Positions 1 to 8,746 of a stretch of DNA of 23,499 nucleotides are shown here, piece by piece. Both the position numbers and the translations under genes were made by a program. The stretch's first letter is position 1. Each line of letters opens with the position of its first letter. Source of the DNA: an uncultured Acetatifactor sp. (GTDB lineage: Bacteria; Bacillota; Clostridia; Lachnospirales; Lachnospiraceae); the NCBI GenBank assembly GCA_934394815.1, contig CAKRRD010000045.1:1-23499 (forward strand), read 5' to 3'. The notes below the pieces were generated by a model. It ran no database searches, was not told the origin of the DNA, and saw only the letters and a list, made by a program, of their open reading frames with translations.

Positions 1-1388
1 TTTACGGTGGATTCCTGCAGTTTTGCCTGCTGCTTTGCCAGCGCTTCCTTATCTTTTTCCAGCTGTGCCCGCTCTGCGGCCAGCTGCGCTGCCTTCGCCT
101 CATGCTCCATGGTATCCGTCAGCACTTCGTAGGCGGAAATATTGTCTACCGCCTCATCGTAACGTCCCATGCCGTCCCGCGCCATCAGATTCCTGCGCTC
201 CGTCTCATCCACCGGACCCATAAAACTCTGGGGACAAATAATAGAGGTGCGCTGTGCAATGCCGGGCACGCCGTTTTCATCGAGGAAGGAGGTCAGCGCT
301 TCGCCCACGCCCAGTTCCATGATGACTTCCTCTGCCTTGAAAGCAGGATTGGCCCGCAGGGACTGTGCTGCTGCCCGGACGGCTTTCTGCTCCGCGGGAG
401 TGTATGCCCGCAGGGCGTGCTGTACTCGGTTGCTTAACTGTGCCAGCACAGAATCGGGAATATCACTGGGGCTCTGGGTCACGAAATAAATGCCAACACC
501 CTTGGAACGGATCAGCTTCACCACCTGCTCGATCTTCTGCACCAATACCTTCGGGGCATCGGCGAATAACAGATGTGCCTCGTCAAAGAAAAATACCAGT
601 TTCGGCTTCTCCAGATCTCCCGCCTCCGGAAGCTTTTGGAACAACTCTGACATCATCCATAACAGGAAGCTGGCATACAGAGTGGGATTCTGCACCAGTT
701 TTACGCAGTTCAACACATTAACAATACCCTTGCCGTACACATCCTTGCGCATCCAGTCATAGATATCCAGATCCGGCTCCCCGAAAAAGAGGTCTCCCCC
801 CTGATTTTCCAGAGGAAGCAGCGCCCGCAGGATGCCGCCTACGGACTGTTTGGAGATGCTTCCGTAGGTGGTCAGATATTCATCCTTGTGCTCCGCCACA
901 TAATTCAACAGAATCCGCAGATCTTTCAGATCAATAAGGAGCAGTCCCTTATCGTCCGCGATCCGGAAGACAATATTCAATACTCCTTCCTGTGCTGCAG
1001 TCAGCCCCAGAATCCGGGACAATAGTTCCGGTCCCATATCGGAGATTGTGGCCCTCACCGGATGACCGCCCTCCTGATAAATATCCCAGAAGCAGACCGG
1101 ATAGGCCTTGTAGGAAAAACTGTCGCGGATACCGAATTTATCAATCCTCCTGTCCATGGATTCCGAAGCCACACCGGCTGTGGCAATTCCGGAGACATCT
1201 CCCTTGACATCACACAAAAAAACCGGAACTCCCGCGTCCGAAAATGATTCTGCCATAGCTTTCATCGTAATCGTCTTGCCGGTGCCGCTGGCTCCAGCGA
1301 TCAGTCCATGGCGGTTACTCATATTCAGCTGCATATTCACCCACTGTCCGTCTGCCAGTCCCATATAGATCTGTTCGTCTGTATACAT
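1..1388 (-). CDS. HerA/DUF853-type helicase-like ATPase (partial, C-terminus off the left edge)
   Basis: The reading frame is open from ATG at 1388 to the window edge, giving about 462 codons with no stop, so the C-terminus is missing. Close to the N-terminus is a Walker A motif, GASGTGKT, and mid-protein a Walker B-like stretch, [13 protein letters not shown]. Other features are [15 protein letters not shown] and [18 protein letters not shown]. These match the DUF853 (YjgR) family of HerA/FtsK-like P-loop ATPases, which are usually about 500 aa. The last visible part is a charged coiled coil rich in Ala, Glu, Lys and Gln. The start is supported by GAGGGAC four bases upstream. The cellular role of the family is poorly defined; DNA translocation or end processing is inferred only from HerA homology. 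Its neighbours do not clarify its function. Confidence 0.9.
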   Translation of the reverse strand, partial: MYTDEQIYMGLADGQWVNMQLNMSNRHGLIAGASGTGKTITMKAMAESFSDAGVPVFLCDVKGDVSGIATAGVASESMDRRIDKFGIRDSFSYKAYPVCFWDIYQEGGHPVRATISDMGPELLSRILGLTAAQEGVLNIVFRIADDKGLLLIDLKDLRILLNYVAEHKDEYLTTYGSISKQSVGGILRALLPLENQGGDLFFGEPDLDIYDWMRKDVYGKGIVNVLNCVKLVQNPTLYASFLLWMMSELFQKLPEAGDLEKPKLVFFFDEAHLLFADAPKVLVQKIEQVVKLIRSKGVGIYFVTQSPSDIPDSVLAQLSNRVQHALRAYTPAEQKAVRAAAQSLRANPAFKAEEVIMELGVGEALTSFLDENGVPGIAQRTSIICPQSFMGPVDETERRNLMARDGMGRYDEAVDNISAYEVLTDTMEHEAKAAQLAAERAQLEKDKEALAKQQAKLQESTV

Positions 1389-1442
1389 TGTTGTCCCTCA
1401 TCCTCTCTTTTCCCTACATCTATAGATTTTTTCCTGTAACCT

Positions 1443-1568
1443 CTATGCCTTTTTAAAACGTTTCATAACATCCAACATTTCCTCCTGTGCTGCCTTTTGT
1501 TTTCTGTCAATATCTGTTCGTCCGGCAGGCTTTGCAGCATATAAATGCCGGGTTCCGTCATCAGGATT
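1443..1568 (-). pseudogene. Possible gene remnant upstream of the DUF853 gene
   Basis: On the minus strand a frame runs open for 41 codons and ends at TAG (1445-1443). It has no usable start codon and is preceded by an in-frame TGA at 1571-1569. The translation looks protein-like, beginning NPDDGTRHLYAAKP and ending EEMLDVMKRFKKA, with a basic amphipathic end. It could be the 3' end of a gene whose 5' part was lost when the traX promoter region came to lie beside it. Forty-one open codons can occur by chance, so this is weak. The rest of the 1389-1663 spacer holds only the traX promoter. Confidence 0.2.
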
Positions 1569-1591
1569 TCACATACTCTTTCACAGTTATA

Positions 1592-1620
1592 TTTACTATA
1601 GCGCATAAACAAGATATAAT
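1592..1620 (+). promoter_or_regulatory. Sigma-A-type promoter for the TraX-family gene
   Basis: A -35-like TTTACT (1592-1597) and a perfect -10 TATAAT (1615-1620) are separated by exactly 17 bp. Transcription would start near 1627, about 37 bases before the TTG start codon. Confidence 0.65.
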
Positions 1621-1663
1621 GCAACTATATCCTTCCGTAAGGAATTTTGAAAGGAGTTTTATT

Positions 1664-2431
1664 TTGCAAAACAAAGTATCCCATTGTTCTATTTTCCCAC
1701 CGGATCTCAGTGCTCTGACGCTGCATATCCTCGCTATGGCGTTCATGTTCTGTGATCACCTGTGGGCTACCCTCGCCGGAGATGCCTGGTGGCTGACCGG
1801 CATCGGCAGACTGGCGTTCCCCATGTTCGCCTTTTTCCTAGTGGAAGGCTTCTTCCATACCCATGATAAGAAAAAATATTGCATGCGCCTGCTTCTTCTG
1901 GCCATTCTGTCTGAGCTTCCCATCAATCTGATGTACAGCGGGCTGTTATTCTATCCATTTCATCAGAACGTGATCTGGACACTGCTCACAGGCTTCCTGT
2001 GTATCTGGGCAATGGATACTCTACGGAAAAAATGTCCGGTCTGGCTGTGGATTCCGTCGATCCTGCTGCTATCTGCAGTAGGCTACGTGCTGGCAACCCT
2101 CCTCATGTTCGACTATTACGGGGAAGGCGTTCTGACCGTTATCGTATTCTATCTCTTCCATGGAAAAAAATGGTGGCAGCTTGCCGGACAGTTTGCCGGG
2201 CTCTACTGGATCAATGTCATGCTGCTGGCAGGAATGCAGATTCCATTACAGCTTTTCGGTCATGCCTTTGAGATTTCAGAACAGGGGCTGGCGCTGTTGT
2301 GTCTGCCGCTTCTGTGGTGCTATCATGGACGCCAGGGTGCGCATAACCGTAAGATCCAGATTGCCTGCTATGCCTTTTATCCGGTACACATGCTGGTACT
2401 GGGGATTCTTTCAAAGCTGATTTTCAGTTAA
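1664..2431 (+). CDS. TraX-family integral membrane protein
   Basis: The protein is 255 aa with about seven or eight hydrophobic segments and resembles chromosomal TraX-family proteins of Firmicutes. That family is named after the F-plasmid pilin acetylase TraX and is related to membrane acyltransferases. Typical elements are FPPDLSALTLHILAM near the N-terminus, GRLAFPMFAFFLVEGFFHT, and a C-terminal IQIACYAFYPVHML. I chose TTG at 1664 because AAGGAG (1651-1656) sits seven bases upstream and a strong promoter lies just before it. The frame extends upstream to 1487, but that part includes the promoter and reads as non-coding. The gene is monocistronic and convergent with buk. The substrate is unknown; acetylation of a surface component is a family-based guess. 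Confidence 0.85.
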   Translation: MQNKVSHCSIFPPDLSALTLHILAMAFMFCDHLWATLAGDAWWLTGIGRLAFPMFAFFLVEGFFHTHDKKKYCMRLLLLAILSELPINLMYSGLLFYPFHQNVIWTLLTGFLCIWAMDTLRKKCPVWLWIPSILLLSAVGYVLATLLMFDYYGEGVLTVIVFYLFHGKKWWQLAGQFAGLYWINVMLLAGMQIPLQLFGHAFEISEQGLALLCLPLLWCYHGRQGAHNRKIQIACYAFYPVHMLVLGILSKLIFS

Positions 2432-2473
2432 AACGATAGTGCTGACAGAAAGTCTATTCCCTGAAATAGAAAG

Positions 2474-2502
2474 ACTCCCGATGGAATCATTCCACCGGGA
2501 GT
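2474..2502. terminator. Bidirectional hairpin terminator between traX-like gene and buk
   Basis: The 13-base arm ACTCCCGATGGAA pairs with TTCCACCGGGAGT across a TCA loop, with one mismatched pair. T-rich sequence follows on the plus strand, and TTTCTATTT follows on the minus strand. It can therefore serve both convergent genes. Confidence 0.75.
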
Positions 2503-2529
2503 TCTATATTTTTACTCTAAATTTCTAAA

Positions 2530-3597
2530 TTAGTACTGCTTCACCTGTTCTTCGCCGTTCATGACACGCAGAGCCCCCTGAGCCAGAGCTAACAGCTCGT
2601 CCTCACCGGGATATACGGTCACAGGAGCGATCCATCCGCATCTCTCTTTCAGCTTAGCCACTACATCCTCACCATAAGCAATACCACCGGTGATAACGAT
2701 CTGGTCTACCTTGCCGTTCAGGACACAGGCCATAGCACCGATGTCTTTGGCTACCTGTAACAGGAATGCCTGCTTTACCTCCGCTGCCTTGGCATCACCT
2801 TCATTGGCACGCTTGGTAACTTCACGCATATCATTGGTACCCAGGTAAGAATTCAGGCCGCCCTTGCCGATCAGCTTTGCACTGATCTCCTTCTCGGTAT
2901 ATTTTCCGGAGAAGCACATTTTTACCAGTGCTGCACAAGGCACACCGCCTGCACGCTCCGGAGAGAATGCACCGTCACCGTCAAATGCACTGAATACATC
3001 TACGACCTTGCCGTCCTCATGTGCACCTACAGATACGCCGCCGCCCATGTGAACAACCACCAGACGTAAGGACTCGTAAGGCTTGCCTGCCTCTTTTGCA
3101 TATCTCTTGGCAACTGCCTTCTGGTTCAGGGCATGGAAGATACTGCCTCTGGGGATTTCTTCCAGACCGGAATATCTTGCAATGGGCATCAGTTCATCTA
3201 CTACGACGGGATCTACGATGTAAGAGGGAACACCGATCTCATCGCCGATCTCTCTTGCCAGAATACCGCCCAGATTGGAAGCATGCTGACCCTGCACACC
3301 GATTTTCAGATCCTCCAGCAGATCATCGGTTACCGCATAAGTACCGCTGGGGATGGGTTTTAACAGACCGCCACGTCCTACGATCACGTTGAAGCTCTTT
3401 AAGTCGCAGTTCTTCTCTGCCAGAAGGTCGGTAATGATCTTCTTACGGAAATCCTTCTGCTCGAAAATAGTATCGTATTTGGAGATCTCCTCGGTAGAAT
3501 GTCTCAGAGTTTCTTCAAATAATAAGGTCTCATCCTCAAATACACCAATCTTGGTGGAGGTGGAACCGGGATTGATAACCAGACTCTTAATTGCCAT
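2530..3597 (-). CDS. buk: Butyrate kinase
   Basis: This is the ASKHA-fold acyl kinase that converts butyryl phosphate and ADP to butyrate and ATP, the last step of kinase-type butyrate formation in the cytoplasm. The 355-aa length fits butyrate kinases rather than the longer acetate kinases (about 400 aa). Visible signatures are [11 protein letters not shown] at the N-terminus (phosphate loop), [30 protein letters not shown] and the C-terminal ITGGIAYGE. The ATG at 3597 has AGGAGG nine bases upstream. It lies 120 bp downstream of ptb on the same strand, the usual ptb-buk arrangement. The frame stays open upstream to an ATG at 3714, which would add 39 residues; the strong ribosome binding site argues for 3597. 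Confidence 0.95.
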   Translation of the reverse strand: MAIKSLVINPGSTSTKIGVFEDETLLFEETLRHSTEEISKYDTIFEQKDFRKKIITDLLAEKNCDLKSFNVIVGRGGLLKPIPSGTYAVTDDLLEDLKIGVQGQHASNLGGILAREIGDEIGVPSYIVDPVVVDELMPIARYSGLEEIPRGSIFHALNQKAVAKRYAKEAGKPYESLRLVVVHMGGGVSVGAHEDGKVVDVFSAFDGDGAFSPERAGGVPCAALVKMCFSGKYTEKEISAKLIGKGGLNSYLGTNDMREVTKRANEGDAKAAEVKQAFLLQVAKDIGAMACVLNGKVDQIVITGGIAYGEDVVAKLKERCGWIAPVTVYPGEDELLALAQGALRVMNGEEQVKQY

Positions 3598-3714
3598 TGT
3601 GTGTTTCCTCCTGTTTTCACTCTTATGATTTACCGCTTTATCCACTACAGCATCTATCCCTGCCGACAGCAGTTCACTCACAGCTTCCGCAGCGGCATCT
3701 ATAATGATATCCAT
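3598..3714 (-). other. Open in-frame leader between ptb and buk (possible small protein or alternative N-terminus)
   Basis: Only three bases after the ptb stop, an ATG opens a 39-codon frame that runs without a stop straight into buk. The peptide is amphipathic and Ala/Asp rich ([19 protein letters not shown]...) and then basic (SENRRKHT). There is no strong ribosome binding site, but a start this close to a stop could be reached by coupled re-initiation. It could encode an extended butyrate kinase or simply be open spacer. Confidence 0.25.
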
Positions 3715-3717
3715 AGC

Positions 3718-4635
3718 TTACTTCTGATTCTTCTTCATCTCTTCTGCTACAACTGCTGCCAGGGCCAGAGAGTATACCTTGGTCTCAAAGGTATCGGAAC
3801 GGCTGGTCAGGACTACAGGTACTTTGGTACCAGTCAGGATGCATCCGTTCTTTACTTTTACCATATGTACGATAGCCTTGTATACCAGGTTGCCGGCATG
3901 AATATCCGGGAACAGCAGTACATCTGCATCTCCCTGAATCTTACGGTCGGTTGCTCCCTTATGCTTTGCTGCTTCGGGATCGATAGCCAGATCCAGAGAT
4001 AAAGGTCCATCTACGATACAGCCGGGAATCTGTCCCTCCTCGCACATCTTGGTCAGCTCTGCCGCATCTACGGTAACAGGCATCTTGGGGTTCACAACCT
4101 CTACGGCTGCCAGAGGTGCTACCTTAGGCTCTGCAACGCCACAGGCATTACATACCGGAATGGTATTCTTAATGATCTGTACCTTCTCCTCCAGCGTAGG
4201 ATAGGTCATAAACGCAACATCCGTCAGGAACAAAAGTCTGTCGATGCCGGGAATCTCGAATACACATACATGAGACAGGGTTCCACCGGTACGCAGACCT
4301 ACTTCCTTGTTCAGTACGCTCTTCAGGAAATTCTTGGAGTCGATCAGACCCTTCATATACATATCTGCACGGCCGTCATGTGCCAGTTTGACAGCCTTCA
4401 GGGAAGCTTCAATCATATCCGGCTCGTTGATGATCTCATAATCGGTCAGATCCATGTCCAGTCCGGCTGCAATCTCACGGATCTTTGCCTCATCACCTAC
4501 CAGGATTGCATCTGCAATACCCAGTCTCTTGGCCTCATGTACAGCTTCCAGTACTGCACTGTCCTGTGCAACGGAGACAGCGACGGTCTTCTTCCCACAC
4601 TCTTTTACTTTTGCTACGATGTCATCAAAATTCAT
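3718..4635 (-). CDS. ptb: Phosphate butyryltransferase
   Basis: The enzyme converts butyryl-CoA and phosphate to butyryl phosphate and CoA, feeding buk. The 305-aa protein has the phosphate acetyl/butyryltransferase layout: an N-terminal helix-rich start (MNFDDIVAKVKECGKK), ILVGDEAKIREIA, MYMKGLIDSKNFLKSVLNKE, then FLTDVAFMTYPTLEEKVQI and a C-terminal LLFPDIHAGNLVYK with PVVLTSRSDTFETK. Length and motifs favour Ptb over Pta. I chose ATG 4635 because purine-rich GGAAAGGA precedes it and the protein then starts like family members. The frame extends to 4701, but that extra 22 residues lies in a repeat-rich leader. It forms an operon with buk. Confidence 0.93.
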   Translation of the reverse strand: MNFDDIVAKVKECGKKTVAVSVAQDSAVLEAVHEAKRLGIADAILVGDEAKIREIAAGLDMDLTDYEIINEPDMIEASLKAVKLAHDGRADMYMKGLIDSKNFLKSVLNKEVGLRTGGTLSHVCVFEIPGIDRLLFLTDVAFMTYPTLEEKVQIIKNTIPVCNACGVAEPKVAPLAAVEVVNPKMPVTVDAAELTKMCEEGQIPGCIVDGPLSLDLAIDPEAAKHKGATDRKIQGDADVLLFPDIHAGNLVYKAIVHMVKVKNGCILTGTKVPVVLTSRSDTFETKVYSLALAAVVAEEMKKNQK

Positions 4636-4684
4636 TTTCTTCCATTCCTTTCCGCCCCTCGTGGGCTCCAAGTATGAATACATT

Positions 4685-4861
4685 CCACACATTATTCGCA
4701 AAATCGCACGATAAATCGTGCTTTCGCTGCTGCGCAGCTATTTTTGCTCATATGTGTGGCGGTGACTCTATTCGAGTCACCTAAAATCAAGCAAAACTGC
4801 TTTTTACATGCAAGCATGACAAAGCAGTCCCGCTTGATTTCATTGTCTTCCGAATAGTCAC
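4685..4861. repeat. Nested inverted repeats in the ptb leader region
   Basis: Three structures follow one another. The first is an outer palindrome CCACACAT (4685-4692)/ATGTGTGG (4752-4759) enclosing GCACGATAAATCGTGC. The second is the hairpin GGTGACTC/GAGTCACC (4761-4768/4774-4781). The third is a long interrupted hairpin with AAATCAAGC/GCTTGATTT (4784-4792/4832-4840), ACTGCTTT/AAAGCAGT and CATGC/GCATG inside it. CGAATAGTCAC (4851-4861) can pair with the arm of the second hairpin instead. The rest of the 293-bp gap between ptb and the HAD gene is AT rich, with no gene seen. It may be a ptb leader RNA or an interspersed palindromic repeat. Confidence 0.7.
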
Positions 4862-4928
4862 TCTAATCGTTAAAATAATAACACACTGGAATACAAAAAT
4901 CAAGCTACTATGACAAATATAGCCACCT

Positions 4929-5570
4929 CTAAATGAGGTGGCTGATATCTGCAAGAGTCGGTACGCAGGCGTACAGACATTTTTTTAAATTCTCATCCGG
5001 CTGTGTCTGATCCGGTACCATGACGACCTTGCAGCCGGCACGCCAGGCACTCATGACTCCGTTGGGGGAATCTTCCACCGCCATGCACTCCTCCGGTGCC
5101 AGACCAAGCTGTTCACAGGCATAGAGATAAATATCCGGAGACGGCTTGCCTTCCGCTACCATGGTGGCCGAGATCAGTTTTTCAAAATAGGGGCGGAGTC
5201 CCGTAAGCGCCAGATATTTTTCCGTCCGCTCCAGATCCGTCGCCGTGGCGACCGCTGTGGTGATGTGTCTCTTTTTCAGATCTTCCAGAAGTTCCACGGC
5301 ACCTGGCCTGCATTCTATGCCATCCCGGTCCAGAGCCTCCTCCATCATTTCTTTTCGCATGCTGCGCACTGCATAATAATCAAAATCTTCCCCGTACCAG
5401 TCCCTGAGCTGCCTGGGGGCAAAAGGCCTGCCCAGACTACGCATCGTAAGTGCCTGCTCATCCGTCATGGTATAACCACAGGCTGCCAGTGCCTTCGGCC
5501 AGAAAATACGGTAATATTTTTCGGTATCGATCAACGTACCGTCCATATCAAACAAAACTGCCTGAATCAT
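4929..5570 (-). CDS. HAD-superfamily phosphatase, beta-phosphoglucomutase-like
   Basis: This 213-aa protein has all four HAD motifs: DMDGT with nucleophile Asp8 and Asp10, the threonine motif in TATATD around residues 109-111, Lys142 in GKPSPD, and the metal-binding EDSPNG at 166-171. The cap between residues 15 and 90 is helical, typical of subclass I (PGMB/GPH-like). It probably dephosphorylates or isomerises a small phosphorylated metabolite; the substrate cannot be told from sequence. Its ATG overlaps the stop of the GLUG-protein gene as ATGA, so it is translationally coupled as the last gene of the exporter operon. Whether it shares their function is unclear. Confidence 0.9.
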   Translation of the reverse strand: MIQAVLFDMDGTLIDTEKYYRIFWPKALAACGYTMTDEQALTMRSLGRPFAPRQLRDWYGEDFDYYAVRSMRKEMMEEALDRDGIECRPGAVELLEDLKKRHITTAVATATDLERTEKYLALTGLRPYFEKLISATMVAEGKPSPDIYLYACEQLGLAPEECMAVEDSPNGVMSAWRAGCKVVMVPDQTQPDENLKKCLYACVPTLADISHLI

Positions 5571-8500
5571 TTCTTTTCCTCTGTATCTTTTGCCAGTCTG
5601 GAAGTCTCCGCTGCATCTGTGTCTTCTGCAAAGCTGTCCTCGACAGCGCTGCTCTCTGCATCACTTTTGCCTGCGCCGCTCTGATCCTTCGCAGCTTTTC
5701 CGGCTTTCCGGTCACGTTTTGCCGCCCTGCGTTTTTTCCGGCGCTTTACTGCTTTTTTCCCGATCCATACGAGCAGCAGAAGCGCCACAGCACCACCGGC
5801 GATACACATTACGATTATCCTCGTATGACTGCCTTCCGCCGCCACAACACGGAAGCTGCCGGGCACTGTCATGGTAAACTGTCTGTAGCTGCCGATCACC
5901 GTGGATTCCGCTTCCACATACTCTCCATCCTGCTCTACCTGTACGATGGAGTTGTCCACATCCTTACAGAAGACACGTAAGGTTGCTTCACCGGTATAAT
6001 CCGGGGCATCCTCTTCCATGGAGTTCGTCAGAGTCACCGTATAAGTGTCTCCCTCCATCTGCAGATGCAATGCCGCATTGGGATAAAAGTTGCCTTCTGC
6101 CATAACCAACGGCTTATTATCATCGTTTTTCTCTGTAGAAGCGATGGATGCCGTCCATTCCTCATACTCTGCTTCCAATACCTTATTGCCGGTAATATAC
6201 CGCAGATCATACTCCGGCCATACGCCGTAACAGCCATCCTTTTCCGGTACTTCCGGAATCTGATCCTCTGACAGGTAATCTCCGTAACCGCACTGGTAGG
6301 AAGCTACCTCTACACCGTCTGCCAGGAAAGTAATGGTGAACCGTGAAAATTCATCCGGAATGCCATCCTTCTTGCAGAACTCCTGATAAGATAACGGTGT
6401 GGCTCCGCCCTGATAACCAATGCCGTCTACACCGCCAACACTTCCCTCCACATAATAGTTGCCGTACAAAGTACCGTCATCTCTGACTTTTCCGGCAATG
6501 CTGCCCTGTCCTTCCCCGGACATATCCAGTTCATTGTAGGCATAGCTGTAGAAAATATCACAGCCTTCCCCGGCGATTCCTCCGATATTGTTCTTGCCGG
6601 TGATCTTCCCCATGCTATAGCAGCTGCGGATCGCATAGCTGGCGGATCCTGCGATACCACCTACATAGCTTCCACCGGTGCTTTCTACGGGCGCATAAGA
6701 TTCACAGGAAATAACTGCGCCATACTCCGCCTTGCCGACAACGCCGCCCACATAGTCTTTTTTACCGGTTACATCGCCGAGGTTCCGGCTGTCTCTGATG
6801 ACTGCCTTGACCGTCTGCTCCACATCGAAGCTCTCCGTTCCGGTCAGGGTAATATCATCCTCCGGGTCAAAATCATACTCCGTTGCCACCTGCCCGACGA
6901 TGCCGCCCACATTGGTATCGGCTTCTATGGTACCACGGTTCACGCACAGGGTCACTTTTCCCTTCTGGAAACTGGAGGTATCGTAACGGGCCTCTTCGGT
7001 TCCTTCCGGTTCCGCCGTACCATCCTCGGCATCGGGATCTCCGGGGTTCACCTCTCCCTTGCTGGCTGCCTCATCGGAAGTATCCTCTACCGAGATTCCT
7101 TCATACCGGAAGAGATCATCCCGGATCTCACTGACCAGTTTCCGAAGCACTCTTGCCTGATCCATCAGATCATCCATATGATTACTGGCATTATCCGTGC
7201 CTGCTTCCAGTACATCCCCCAGCTGACCCAGCTGGTCAAAAGCGCTGTCCAGACTGTTATTCAGGGTATCCAGATTATCCTTGATGCCGCCGCTGCGGTC
7301 TGTGGACGCATTCGCCATGTTATCCAGATGTTTGACAGCACTCTCACCGAATTTCTTCAGTGCCGCCTTGTAGCTTTCGGTGTCGTTCGGCACAGTAATG
7401 GTGATATTACCACCATTATTGTCGCCCCAACTGCCGTTCCAGATGTCATTTCCACTGATGGTGATGTCATGGCTGTTGCCGTTATTCTTGTCATCATCCG
7501 CCTGTTTGTTCAATTCATCGTTCATGACTTTCAGGTCGTTGCTGACTCCATTCAGTTCCTGATTGTAAATGTACCACAGATCATGAGCCGTTCCGGTCAG
7601 GGAACTTCCCGCGCTGTTGGCATCTTTGAGATGATTGCTGATACTCTTGGCAATATCAGAGGTCTGACGGCTATAGCTGCTTACATCCTTCTGGGTGGCC
7701 TCCAGAATATCCAGGAATTTGTCGGTCTCGGTGTCCAGTTCCTTCAGCTTGTCACTCAGATACTGGATCTCCAGAAACGGCTCCATCTGGCCTACGATAC
7801 CACCGACGTCTTTTCTGCCCTGCACATGACCGGTGTTGGTACAATTCTGCAAATATCCCTGATGTAATCTTCCGACAATACCACCGGTATTGTAGCCCAC
7901 GTGCTGATAACCGATGGCTCCCGAATTGGAACAATAGTAAATCTTGCCATCGGAAATACCCGCGATACCGCCGGTATCTGTATGGGCTGCCACATTGGAA
8001 GTACTGTTGATCTGTTCCAGATTATCCATAGTGATATCATCCAGATCATAGGTTACTTCCGTGCTGTAGGTATTGATATCACCGCTGTTACTGCAATTAT
8101 TCAGGACACCGTGGTTATTGCCCACAATACCGCCTGCTGAATGGTTGCCGATCACATTTCCGGAGGAGGTACACCGACGGATCTCTCCGCTCTCGGCATT
8201 GACACCGGCGATACCGCCAACATTCGTGTCACCGATCACATTTCCGGCAAAATTACAATTCTCAATACTGCCGTAGTTCACGCCCACAATACCACCGACC
8301 TGATCCTGGCTTCCGGAAGGAGACACTTCTCCGGTCACCGTAAGGTTACGGATTTTCGCTCCCTCCTGCACATAGCGGAACAATCCGACCGTCGATCCGT
8401 TTCCGGTTAACTTCACATTGGAAATCGTATATCCGCCGCCGTCAAAGATTCCCGCAAAGGTGGGAATACTGAATTCACTGGCCATACTCAGAACAATATC

Positions 8501-8746
8501 GTTCTGAAGTATCACTTTTTTATCTCTGGACCAACTGTCCAGCACACAGTTCTCCGCCAGCTTCCGCAAATCTTCCTCCGTGCTGATCTCTATGGCTGCA
8601 TAGTCCTGTTCTTTTAAAGTACTGCTGTAACCGCTGCCACCCTTGTACTGCTCATAGCTCAGGGTCTCTGCCGCATAAGCGGTAGCCGGGGTCTGCAGGA
8701 TCAATGCTGCTCCCAGCAGGAAACATAATAATCTCTTACTGTTCAT
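5567..8746 (-). CDS. Large secreted GLUG-motif protein with C-terminal membrane anchor
   Basis: The 1059-aa protein starts with a signal peptide (MNSKRLLCFLLGAALILQ, probable cleavage after TAYA). GLUG-type repeats (PF07581), recognisable as GGIVG/GGIAG units followed by CxxxGxI-like strands, lie at roughly residues 150-330 and again at about 620-770. Between them is a long helical, coiled-coil-like region rich in Asp, Asn and Leu. One transmembrane helix (about 977-997, CIAGGAVALLLLVWIG) is followed by a very basic stretch and an acidic Ala-rich cytoplasmic tail. GLUG repeats are common in cell-surface adhesin-like proteins. ATG 8746 has GAGGGA upstream and lies inside the end of the exporter gene (11-base overlap). 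It is probably a surface partner of the exporter. Confidence 0.85.
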   Translation of the reverse strand: MNSKRLLCFLLGAALILQTPATAYAAETLSYEQYKGGSGYSSTLKEQDYAAIEISTEEDLRKLAENCVLDSWSRDKKVILQNDIVLSMASEFSIPTFAGIFDGGGYTISNVKLTGNGSTVGLFRYVQEGAKIRNLTVTGEVSPSGSQDQVGGIVGVNYGSIENCNFAGNVIGDTNVGGIAGVNAESGEIRRCTSSGNVIGNHSAGGIVGNNHGVLNNCSNSGDINTYSTEVTYDLDDITMDNLEQINSTSNVAAHTDTGGIAGISDGKIYYCSNSGAIGYQHVGYNTGGIVGRLHQGYLQNCTNTGHVQGRKDVGGIVGQMEPFLEIQYLSDKLKELDTETDKFLDILEATQKDVSSYSRQTSDIAKSISNHLKDANSAGSSLTGTAHDLWYIYNQELNGVSNDLKVMNDELNKQADDDKNNGNSHDITISGNDIWNGSWGDNNGGNITITVPNDTESYKAALKKFGESAVKHLDNMANASTDRSGGIKDNLDTLNNSLDSAFDQLGQLGDVLEAGTDNASNHMDDLMDQARVLRKLVSEIRDDLFRYEGISVEDTSDEAASKGEVNPGDPDAEDGTAEPEGTEEARYDTSSFQKGKVTLCVNRGTIEADTNVGGIVGQVATEYDFDPEDDITLTGTESFDVEQTVKAVIRDSRNLGDVTGKKDYVGGVVGKAEYGAVISCESYAPVESTGGSYVGGIAGSASYAIRSCYSMGKITGKNNIGGIAGEGCDIFYSYAYNELDMSGEGQGSIAGKVRDDGTLYGNYYVEGSVGGVDGIGYQGGATPLSYQEFCKKDGIPDEFSRFTITFLADGVEVASYQCGYGDYLSEDQIPEVPEKDGCYGVWPEYDLRYITGNKVLEAEYEEWTASIASTEKNDDNKPLVMAEGNFYPNAALHLQMEGDTYTVTLTNSMEEDAPDYTGEATLRVFCKDVDNSIVQVEQDGEYVEAESTVIGSYRQFTMTVPGSFRVVAAEGSHTRIIVMCIAGGAVALLLLVWIGKKAVKRRKKRRAAKRDRKAGKAAKDQSGAGKSDAESSAVEDSFAEDTDAAETSRLAKDTEEKK

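Noticed and set aside
1487..1663. N-terminal extension of the TraX-like protein
   Set aside because: It spans the promoter and the AAGGAG site that fit TTG 1664.
2530..3597. Acetate kinase
   Set aside because: Length of 355 aa, the butyrate kinase-type [11 protein letters not shown] start and adjacency to ptb favour butyrate kinase.
7178..7867. A 229-codon plus-strand open frame inside the GLUG-protein gene
   Set aside because: No ribosome binding site and no recognisable domain; it is antisense to a gene with clear repeats.
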